49,641 nucleotides of DNA. Origin: an uncultured Verrucomicrobiota bacterium (GTDB taxonomy: Bacteria; Verrucomicrobiota; Verrucomicrobiia; Limisphaerales; UBA1100). The stretch's first letter is position 1, and every line of letters starts with the position of its first letter. The translations under genes and the position numbers were made by a program. Location of the stretch: the NCBI GenBank assembly GCA_902551155.1, contig CACDBG010000006.1, positions 1 to 49,641 on the forward strand, given 5' to 3'. The notes under the pieces were generated by a model. The model saw only the letters and a program-made list of their open reading frames with translations, was not told where the DNA came from and ran no database searches. This document shows, piece by piece, positions 43,213 to 49,641 of this stretch.

Positions 43213-43443
43213 GTCACAATAGAGTTCAATTTAAACTAAGGTTACAACTAACAATTTAATTTCAAAACACGAGTGTTTGGCACTGTAATGTGTACGTCAA
43301 GCCAACGGCGAAAATGAGATAATAAAGTGAAAAGCCAACTGGCTTGTAACTTAAGACATAAATTATCGTCTTAGTAAAAAATAAGGATAAAGAGGGCATT
43401 TTCACCTACTCACTCCACGCTAGAAAATATATAAACCAACACC
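43213..43443. promoter_or_regulatory. Divergent intergenic region with three palindromes
   Basis: The TolB-like gene (minus) and the CotH gene (plus) start at either end. Palindromes of the form six bases, two bases, six bases lie at 43265-43278 (AAACAC-GA-GTGTTT) and 43332-43345 (AAGCCA-AC-TGGCTT). A third inverted repeat TAAGAC/GTCTTA is at 43352-43373 with a 10-base loop. The 8-mer AAGCCAAC occurs at 43299-43306 and 43332-43339. These may be regulator-binding sites; no specific regulator can be named. Confidence 0.4.
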
Positions 43444-45666
43444 GTGCGTTACCTATTATTTACCGCAACTGCACTAACACTGACTTCCCTTGCCTTAGCG
43501 CAACCTGCTGAAGGGCCTTTTTCGGGAGGACGTTTCTTGCCGCCGATCGACCCATTAATTCAAAAGCTCGACGCCAACAGCGATGGTCAAATCTCAGCTG
43601 AAGAAATTGCACAAGCCCACGAAGCCCTTAAAGCACTTGATTTAAATAAAGACGGCCAGTTGACCTTCGAGGAATTGAGACCAAATTTTCCGGGAAGCAG
43701 ACCCGGTTCCGGTGGATCGGGAGGAATGGGGCCGAATCGCACGGAACAAAAACTCACCGAAAAATTTGACCTGGATAAAAACGGATACCTGGACCCAACC
43801 GAACGTCAGGAAGCCCTAAAGGTAGTTCAGGCTGGTGGACGTCCTGGAGGACCTCCGGGAAGGCGACCCAGAGGAGGCCAATCCTTGGAAGGCAGACCGG
43901 GACCGAAGGTTTCCCCTGAAGACGTGAAAAATTACCCCGAGGCAGAACTTTATGACCCGTCTGTATTACGCACAGTCTTCATCGATTTTGACACGGAAAC
44001 CTGGGAGGAGGATATGGCCAAGTTCAAGTACACCGATGTCGAAATGCCAGCAACTGTCACTGTCGATGGCCAAAAGTATCCGATGGTGGGAGTTAAATTT
44101 CGTGGTCAGTCCTCCTTTGGACATGTTCCCTCAGGATCAAAGCGTTCCCTGAATCTCTCAATGGACTTTATCAATCGCGATCAACGCCTCCACGGTTTCA
44201 AGACTATCAACCTATTAAACTGCAACGGGGATACTTCCTTTCTTAGCAGCATTTTGTATTCGCATCTAGCCGCTGACTATCTACCTGCGCCCAAGGCGAA
44301 CATCATGAAAGTGGTTATCAATGGTGAAAGCTGGGGCGTTTACTCCAATGTTCAACAATTCAACAAGGATTTCTTAAAGGAATTTTATGGCACTACGGCC
44401 GGGGCACGATGGAAAGTTTCCGGTAGTCCCCAGGCAGATGGGGGGCTTCGTTATTTAGGTGAGGACATAGCCCCCTATCGTCAACGATTTGAAATCAAGT
44501 CAAAGGACAGGGAGGATTCTTGGAAAGCCCTGATTAATCTCTGCAAAGTACTCAACGAAACGCCACTCAAGGATTTGCCCAAAGCCATTGAACCACTCCT
44601 AAATGTGGACCAGGTTTTGCGGTTCCTGGCTATTGATGTTGCGGTAGTCAATAGTGACGGTTACTGGGTCCGTGCCAGTGACTATAGTATCTACCTTGAT
44701 ACCTCCGGAATGTTCCACATTATCCCACACGATATGAATGAAGCTTTTCGGAGTGGAGGCCCTCCGAGAGGTGGACCTCCCAGGGGAGGATTTGGACGAG
44801 CTGGCAGCCCTCGAGGCGGTCATGGACATGGAGGGCCTACTCTTGACCCCTTGGTTGGAATAGAAAATGAAAGGATGCCTCTGCGTAGCAGATTGCTGGC
44901 AGTACCACAGTACCGAACGCGTTATCTCCAGTACATCCGTACCCTCGCAGAAAAAGACCTGACCCACAGAAATCTCTCGCCGTTAATCGCCCACTACCGC
45001 GAACTGATTGGGGATGAGGTGAAAATTGACACCCGCAAAAGGACTCCGTATGAAAGCTTTACTCAGGCCACATCTCCACTCCAGGAAAACGGGGCAGCTC
45101 CCGAGGGAAGTCTCAATGACTTTATCGAAAAGCGCCGTAATTTTCTGATGGCCCACGCAGAAATCAAAGATCTTGATGTAATTGATTTTGAAAAACCGAT
45201 TCTCCCCAAACAACCCACCCTGAAGAGAAACACAAAGATCACCGTAGCCATCAGCGAATTCCTCGCCTCCAACCAACGAACCAACAAGGATCCTCAAGGA
45301 GAATTTGAAGACTGGATTGAGTTATTCAACCACGGGAATACCGATATCGAACTATCGGGCATGTACCTGAGTGATGACAAAGATAACCTGTTTAAATGGA
45401 AAATCCCATCCGGGACAATAATCAAAGCGAGGGGTTATCTAATCATCTGGGCCGATGAAGATGAAGGCGATGAAGGGCTACACGCAAATTTCAAGCTATC
45501 CAAAGGCGGCGAAATAATTTCCCTCATCAAGGATAACACCATCGTGGATCAAATAGAGTTTGGCCCTCAGGTATCAGAAGTTTCCAGTGGTCGACTCGCC
45601 GGACACACGGGAAAATTGGAAAAATTGAGCCCGACCCCTGGCACCTCCAACCGAACCTATAAATAA
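43444..45666 (+). CDS. Secreted CotH-family kinase-like protein with EF-hands and a lamin-tail domain
   Basis: 740 residues from a GTG at 43444; an in-frame stop at 43432-43434 and no ATG before the signal peptide force this start. Signal peptide 1-19. Three EF-hand loops lie at 43-54 (DANSDGQISAEE), 66-77 (DLNKDGQLTFEE) and 109-120 (DLDKNGYLDPTE), then a Gly/Arg/Pro-rich linker. The CotH domain runs about 165-545: FRGQSSFGH, KRSLNLSMDF, GFKTINLLNC, WGVYSNVQQFN and IIPHDMNEAF, where the Asp is the candidate metal-binding residue. A Gly/Arg/Pro insert (about 438-470) follows directly. A lamin-tail domain spans 595-735 (ISEFLASNQ, GEFEDWIELFN). CotH proteins are atypical kinases; this activity is inferred. 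Confidence 0.92.
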   Translation: MRYLLFTATALTLTSLALAQPAEGPFSGGRFLPPIDPLIQKLDANSDGQISAEEIAQAHEALKALDLNKDGQLTFEELRPNFPGSRPGSGGSGGMGPNRTEQKLTEKFDLDKNGYLDPTERQEALKVVQAGGRPGGPPGRRPRGGQSLEGRPGPKVSPEDVKNYPEAELYDPSVLRTVFIDFDTETWEEDMAKFKYTDVEMPATVTVDGQKYPMVGVKFRGQSSFGHVPSGSKRSLNLSMDFINRDQRLHGFKTINLLNCNGDTSFLSSILYSHLAADYLPAPKANIMKVVINGESWGVYSNVQQFNKDFLKEFYGTTAGARWKVSGSPQADGGLRYLGEDIAPYRQRFEIKSKDREDSWKALINLCKVLNETPLKDLPKAIEPLLNVDQVLRFLAIDVAVVNSDGYWVRASDYSIYLDTSGMFHIIPHDMNEAFRSGGPPRGGPPRGGFGRAGSPRGGHGHGGPTLDPLVGIENERMPLRSRLLAVPQYRTRYLQYIRTLAEKDLTHRNLSPLIAHYRELIGDEVKIDTRKRTPYESFTQATSPLQENGAAPEGSLNDFIEKRRNFLMAHAEIKDLDVIDFEKPILPKQPTLKRNTKITVAISEFLASNQRTNKDPQGEFEDWIELFNHGNTDIELSGMYLSDDKDNLFKWKIPSGTIIKARGYLIIWADEDEGDEGLHANFKLSKGGEIISLIKDNTIVDQIEFGPQVSEVSSGRLAGHTGKLEKLSPTPGTSNRTYK

Positions 45667-45790
45667 ATTCTCACGTGTTCGGATTATTATTCTCATTTAA
45701 GTGACAAATCCTCGGTTTTTGATATAAACTGTTTACCGCACGTAACCTTTACGTAAATTTAGCCGTAAGTTAGCAAAGTTAATAAGATAT

Positions 45791-46594
45791 ATGACGAAAC
45801 TCATCCTCCATTTACTGTTTGCAGTTTTAATTACAATTGGTTTCCCCAACCAAGTATCGGCCGCAGAAAAGAACCTCAAAGCCAATAATCCTTCAGTAGA
45901 AAAAGGGTGGCTAGAGGGAGTAATGGACTCCTTCACCTCCCCGGAAGCCACAGATAGCTCTGTATGGGTCATGCTGGTGTACCTCATCATGGGAGGGTTA
46001 CTGGCTCTCTACATCCGATTCCTCTATCGACACTGCAATACATCGGTTTCGAATGCAGATTCAGTAGCGCGAATCTTCCCTTTACTCACCATGGTAACCG
46101 TCGGAGTCATCGCAGTTGTAAAATCATCGCTAGCACTTTCACTAGGACTGGTTGGTGCCCTTTCAATCGTCCGCTTCCGTGCCGCGATCAAGGACCCGGA
46201 GGAATTAGTCTATCTTTTTCTTTGCATTGGTATTGGTCTGGCTCTGGGTGCCGAACAACCTCTGTTGGCAATCGCCATTGTGGGAGTATCAACCGTGTTT
46301 GTTTTAGGAATCCACTTCACCACTGGAAAGAGCCGGCAACAGAATCTACTCTTAACCATCACCGGCGATGCCAACAAACACTTTGGAGATGATAAATCAG
46401 GAGTCATGAATGTGATTGAGCAACTAGTTGGCCGCTACACCTTGCAACGGTATGATTTGGAGGGAACCAGAGGGCAAGTCCGTATCGTAATCAACCAAAA
46501 GGGAGGCCAAGAAACAGCTCAATTAATTGAAAAATTGCGCACGCAACTGCCTGAGTGCGAGTTCTCATATGTCAATCTTGAGTCCACACTGTAG
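45791..46594 (+). CDS. DUF4956 integral membrane protein
   Basis: 267 residues. A signal-like helix (about 5-25) is followed by membrane helices at about 57-78 (VMLVYLIMGGLLALYIRFLY), 95-115, and two more in LVGALSIVRFRAAIKDPEELVYLFLCIGIGLALG and LLAIAIVGVSTVFVLGIHF. The motif SIVRFRAAIKDPEEL is the conserved DUF4956 signature. The C-terminal part from about 180 is soluble, likely cytoplasmic. DUF4956 proteins are found next to VTC-domain and CotH genes, as here, and may support polyphosphate or related phosphoryl chemistry; function is not established. It is 125 bp after the CotH gene and 15 bp before the VTC gene. Confidence 0.92.
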   Translation: MTKLILHLLFAVLITIGFPNQVSAAEKNLKANNPSVEKGWLEGVMDSFTSPEATDSSVWVMLVYLIMGGLLALYIRFLYRHCNTSVSNADSVARIFPLLTMVTVGVIAVVKSSLALSLGLVGALSIVRFRAAIKDPEELVYLFLCIGIGLALGAEQPLLAIAIVGVSTVFVLGIHFTTGKSRQQNLLLTITGDANKHFGDDKSGVMNVIEQLVGRYTLQRYDLEGTRGQVRIVINQKGGQETAQLIEKLRTQLPECEFSYVNLESTL

Positions 46595-46609
46595 ACCCCA
46601 AACGTGTTG

Positions 46610-47371
46610 ATGGTTCCTGATCAGAAAATTATTTCCGGCACATTTAATCTGGTGGGAGAAGATACAACCCGAAAGGATTTGGCCGTCCGCAGGGAAACAA
46701 AATACCTACTACCCCATGCAGACATAGGCAAACTCCGTAGCCTACTCAAGGGAAATACCAAACGCATCATCCACAACAAACCAGTATCAACAGTCCGTAG
46801 TATTTATTTTGATAATACATTACTATCAGATTGCCAAGCCAACTTAGATGGCATTAGTCACCGCAAGAAGGTCCGGCTGCGTTGGTATGACTCCCTAATG
46901 CCTGAGGAAGTTCTATTTTTTGAGATTAAGTGGCGAAACAACCGCGTCACGGGCAAACACCGTCTCGAACTGCAATCTCAGCAGAACCTGCGCAATCTCA
47001 GCTACTCACAAATCTATGACGGATTGATCGATATACTGCCCCCGCAACATATAGCGGACTTACTCAAGCGCAGTGACCCGGTAGTCATTGTGGAATATCA
47101 CCGCGAACATTTCATCTCAGCCGATGGCCTCCTTAGAGTCACCTTGGATTATAATCTCAAATTTTATGACCAAACCGGCAAACAATCCATCTCCACATCG
47201 TTCCCATTCCTGATGCATGATTTTTTGGTAATGGAAGTGAAAGGACCTGAGGAAACTCTTCAAGAAGTGAAGCAATTACTTCATCCTTTTGCACCCCGCA
47301 TGGGACCCTGCTCAAAGTATGTTCATGGCTGCTGCCAACTGGGATTGGTATCACCGAGAATATACCACTAA
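46610..47371 (+). CDS. VTC-domain protein (polyphosphate polymerase-like)
   Basis: 253 residues from the ATG at 46610; GTG (46604) and TTG (46607) precede it in frame. The VTC catalytic tunnel domain is recognisable: VRRETKYLLP, VRSIYFDNTLLSDCQANLDGI, RKKVRLRWYD, FEIKWRNNRVTGKHRLEL, VIVEYHREHF, LRVTLDYNL, FLVMEVKGP and the late SKYVHGCCQLG. Basic residues in RKKVRLRWY and acidic ones in FEIKW and VMEVK are the positions used in the yeast Vtc4 tunnel for polyphosphate and metal. The likely reaction is ATP-dependent polyphosphate synthesis at the membrane with the DUF4956 partner, inferred from the family. It is 12 bp upstream of the CotH-ankyrin gene. Confidence 0.92.
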   Translation: MVPDQKIISGTFNLVGEDTTRKDLAVRRETKYLLPHADIGKLRSLLKGNTKRIIHNKPVSTVRSIYFDNTLLSDCQANLDGISHRKKVRLRWYDSLMPEEVLFFEIKWRNNRVTGKHRLELQSQQNLRNLSYSQIYDGLIDILPPQHIADLLKRSDPVVIVEYHREHFISADGLLRVTLDYNLKFYDQTGKQSISTSFPFLMHDFLVMEVKGPEETLQEVKQLLHPFAPRMGPCSKYVHGCCQLGLVSPRIYH

Positions 47372-47383
47372 CCAAAAAACGAC

Positions 47384-49641
47384 ATGTCATCAGCTAATCC
47401 ATTGAAATATAAACCAAATTCTTCCCGACTCCTTCACAGTCTGGGGGATGGTGTTTACTTCTTGTTTCCTCTAATTCTAGCGTCAGGTCTCTGTCTATTG
47501 GGAGTTTACGCTCTAGATAAACAAGCAGAGATTGAGGATCAGGCCGAGTTAAACCTCTTCCCGACAAACAGGGTGCTGGAGGTAGAAATCACCTTGGAAG
47601 AGAATGACTGGGACACTATCCGTAATCAATCGCGCAATCTATTTGAGGCACTGGAAGCCAAGCGGAAAGATGGCCCAATTAAAGGGCCTTACACTTGGGT
47701 GACAGCCAAAGTGAAGATAGATGGAGAAGAATTCCCTGAGGTCGGCATACGCAAAAAAGGTTTTGTCGGATCACAAAACAAAAGCCGGCCATCACTTAAG
47801 ATTAAGCTCAACCATATCGACAAGCAGGCCCAACTAAGCGGCCTGAATATGCTTACCTTTAATAACAACCAGCAAGACATCAGCCTGATGAGTCAAGCGA
47901 TGGGTTACGCCCTATACAACGAGGCCGGCTCACCAGCTCCCCGTTGCGGTTATGCGCGAATTACCGTTAACGGCAAAAACCTAGGCGTTTATTCGCATGT
48001 AGAATCCTTACGAGAGCCGTTACTTAAACGAGAATTTGGGGATGACCGGGGAACTTTATATGAAGGAACGGTGGTAGACTTTTTTAAGGGATGGGATAAA
48101 GCCTTTGAAAAGAAAACCGGCAAAGACCGAATAGGTCGAGAAAAGATTAATGAACTCATTGATGTCCTTGAACAGGATGACTTAGACGATGTTGAAAAGG
48201 CAATTGGGAAATTAGTTGATCTTGATTCCTTCTATACCTTCTGGGCGGTCGAAGGATTGATCGGGTTCTGGGACGGGTATACAGCCAATTACAATAACTT
48301 TTTCGTATACCTAAACCCACGAACTGAAAAATTTCATTTCCTACCCTGGGGACTGGACTGTGGCTTTGAGAAATACAGTCAACTTCCTGGCGTTAGCAAA
48401 CGCGCCCCGCTTTCAGTCAAAACGAAAGGACGAGTAGCTTATCGGCTTTATCAGGTCGAATCCTGTCGAAAGCGCTATGAAAAAACCCTCAGAAAAATTC
48501 TTACTGATCATTGGAATGAAGATAAATTAATAGCTGAAACAGACCGCCGCTTTGCCATGCTTAAACCGTATCTAGCTCGAGAACAGGCGCGGAAATTCCA
48601 AGTTAAAGGAATACAGGATTTTATTCGTAACCGACGAAGTGACCTCACCAGGGAAATTGCCAGCGGTATGCCCATTTGGGCAGCTAAACCGGAACCTCCG
48701 ATAACCTTTCCGAGTTTTATGAAAATTTTTACGCCAAAGGATCAGAAGGGCAAAGAAGATGTCTGGATCGCATCAAAAAACGGCGACATAAACAGACTAA
48801 ATGAATTGACTGGTTTAGAAACCTACGTGAATGGCCAAAATATCTTTAGTGGAATCACTCCCATCTCGATGGCAGCCCTCAATGGAAAAACTGAAGCCGT
48901 TGCATTCCTTCTAAGCAAAGGCGCAAAAATCAACGGAAAGAGCCGCGATGGTGGAACCGCACTGCATGGCGCTGCGTTCCTTGGACATGCAGAAACAGTA
49001 AACCTTTTAATAAATAAGGGAGCCGACCTAAACATTCGCAATAATAAGGGCGAAACCCCCTTGGATAACTCCTCAGGTGAATGGAGCGATGGCCTGCAAG
49101 GTATTGTAGAGTTGGTCGCAGGGTTTTTGAAGATAGAAGTAAATATGGAAGAGGTTAAATCAGGCCGCCCTAAAGTTGCAGCAATCCTCCGAAAGCACGG
49201 AGGAAAACCGGGAGCATTAATTGCAAGACAGACAACAGCTAAAAATGACAATAAGGAAAAAGATATTTGGACAGCCGCCAAAAAAGGTAATCTTGACGCA
49301 GTAAAGACATTTCTAGAAAAGGGAATAAAGGTTAACAGCCTTGATCCAAGCGGCGTTACCCCACTTTCAATGACCGCACTAACTGGAGAAGTAGAAACTG
49401 CAAAGTATCTAATTAGCAAAGGGGCTGATGTAAATGTACAACACAAAGATGGAGCCACCCCCCTACACTTCGCAGCATTCTTCGGAGAAACTGAGATTGT
49501 AGAACTTCTCTTGGAGAATAATGCCGATATAAACACTCAAAACCACAAGGGGCAGACACCGTTGGATAATACTTCTGAAGATTGGAGCAAGGTTCAGTTT
49601 GCTATCGGATTGGTCGCCGGATTTTTCAAGGTTGATGTAGA
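47384..49641 (+). CDS. CotH kinase-like protein fused to ankyrin repeats (C-terminus beyond window)
   Basis: A frame open from the ATG at 47384 to the right edge encodes at least 752 residues. A single membrane anchor lies at about 24-46 (GVYFLFPLILASGLCLLGVYAL). The CotH domain covers about 65-430: RVLEVEITLEENDW, GIRKKGFVGSQNKSRPSLKIKL, LNMLTFNNNQQD, LGVYSHVESL and the candidate catalytic FLPWGLDCGF. From about 465 comes an ankyrin region: a first block (DVWIASKNGDINRL, GITPISMAAL, GGTALHGAAFLG, GETPLDNSSGEWS), a hinge on VAGFLKIEV, and a second block of near-identical layout (DIWTAAKKGNLDAV, GVTPLSMTAL, GATPLHFAAFFG, GQTPLDNTSEDWS). Ankyrin fusion to CotH is unusual. It is last of the cassette in the window. 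Confidence 0.88.
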   Translation, partial: MSSANPLKYKPNSSRLLHSLGDGVYFLFPLILASGLCLLGVYALDKQAEIEDQAELNLFPTNRVLEVEITLEENDWDTIRNQSRNLFEALEAKRKDGPIKGPYTWVTAKVKIDGEEFPEVGIRKKGFVGSQNKSRPSLKIKLNHIDKQAQLSGLNMLTFNNNQQDISLMSQAMGYALYNEAGSPAPRCGYARITVNGKNLGVYSHVESLREPLLKREFGDDRGTLYEGTVVDFFKGWDKAFEKKTGKDRIGREKINELIDVLEQDDLDDVEKAIGKLVDLDSFYTFWAVEGLIGFWDGYTANYNNFFVYLNPRTEKFHFLPWGLDCGFEKYSQLPGVSKRAPLSVKTKGRVAYRLYQVESCRKRYEKTLRKILTDHWNEDKLIAETDRRFAMLKPYLAREQARKFQVKGIQDFIRNRRSDLTREIASGMPIWAAKPEPPITFPSFMKIFTPKDQKGKEDVWIASKNGDINRLNELTGLETYVNGQNIFSGITPISMAALNGKTEAVAFLLSKGAKINGKSRDGGTALHGAAFLGHAETVNLLINKGADLNIRNNKGETPLDNSSGEWSDGLQGIVELVAGFLKIEVNMEEVKSGRPKVAAILRKHGGKPGALIARQTTAKNDNKEKDIWTAAKKGNLDAVKTFLEKGIKVNSLDPSGVTPLSMTALTGEVETAKYLISKGADVNVQHKDGATPLHFAAFFGETEIVELLLENNADINTQNHKGQTPLDNTSEDWSKVQFAIGLVAGFFKVDV
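48744..49641 (+). repeat. Duplicated ankyrin block within the CotH-ankyrin gene
   Basis: The protein segment starting GKEDVWIASKNGD (from about 48750) and that starting KEKDIWTAAKKGN (from about 49258) share order and motifs: ITPISMAAL and VTPLSMTAL, TALHGAAFLG and TPLHFAAFFG, PLDNSSGEWS and PLDNTSEDWS, VAGFLKIEV and VAGFFKVDV. Block length is about 508 bp (170 residues). The second block runs past the right edge. Confidence 0.85.

Noticed and set aside
48453-48470. T-arm-like GGTCGAATCCTGTCG as a possible tRNA
   Set aside because: It lies within the CotH-ankyrin reading frame (VESCR region) and no acceptor, D or anticodon stems can be paired around it.
48823-49536. 237-residue minus-strand frame
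   Set aside because: Antisense of the CotH-ankyrin gene; the plus-strand frame has ankyrin motifs throughout.

Overview
The window looks like chromosome of an uncultivated Verrucomicrobiota bacterium, probably of the Pedosphaerales/Limisphaerales type. That placement is inferred from gene content: five secreted formylglycine sulfatases, three pairs of DUF1552 and cytochrome-like DUF1592-family proteins (families expanded in Verrucomicrobiota and Planctomycetota), a stand-alone pseudopilin with an FTLIELLVVIAIIGILA start and an LPTLAKAKQK continuation, and many Tat or Sec signal peptides. I saw no rRNA, tRNA, CRISPR, transposase or phage gene.

Layout. Block A (1-16817, minus strand) reads, in transcription order: GYF/LRR membrane protein, sulfatase, alpha/beta-hydrolase esterase, sulfatase, DUF1552, DUF1592 with PA14, DUF1552, DUF1592, EF-hand SGNH-like protein, a 21-bp tandem repeat tract, and an LRR lipoprotein that runs off the left edge. 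Block B (17297-18559, plus) is a single pseudopilin gene beyond a 479-bp divergent intergenic region. Block C (18579-30050, minus) holds a giant MG-domain-like secreted protein, a sulfatase, an S41 protease, a CBM6-like protein and purT. Block D (30214-30960, plus) is a sirtuin. Block E (30963-43212, minus) runs TolB-like propeller, sulfatase, FG-GAP propeller, myo-inositol oxygenase, AlkB-type alkane hydroxylase, TIM-barrel isomerase/epimerase-like protein, DUF1592, DUF1552 and sulfatase. Block F (43444-49641, plus) is CotH kinase (EF-hand and lamin-tail), DUF4956 membrane protein, VTC-domain polymerase, and a CotH-ankyrin fusion that runs off the right edge.

How the genes may work together. 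Blocks A, C and E look like outer-compartment machinery for sulfated, esterified polysaccharides (sulfatases, esterase, carbohydrate-binding and adhesive domains), with heme-containing DUF1592 proteins and their Tat-exported DUF1552 partners, but there is no recognisable glycoside hydrolase, polysaccharide lyase or SusC/D pair. Inside block E two diiron oxygenases (inositol oxygenase and AlkB) have overlapping reading frames, an unusual pairing. Block F is a kinase/polyphosphate-type cassette in which the two CotH proteins carry different accessory domains. The most unusual points are the MIOX-AlkB pair, the CotH-DUF4956-VTC-CotH/ankyrin cassette, the 21-bp repeat tract behind the SGNH gene, the 144-bp higher-order LRR repeat and the giant protein of about 2157 residues. 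All functions are assigned by reading motifs, without database searches.
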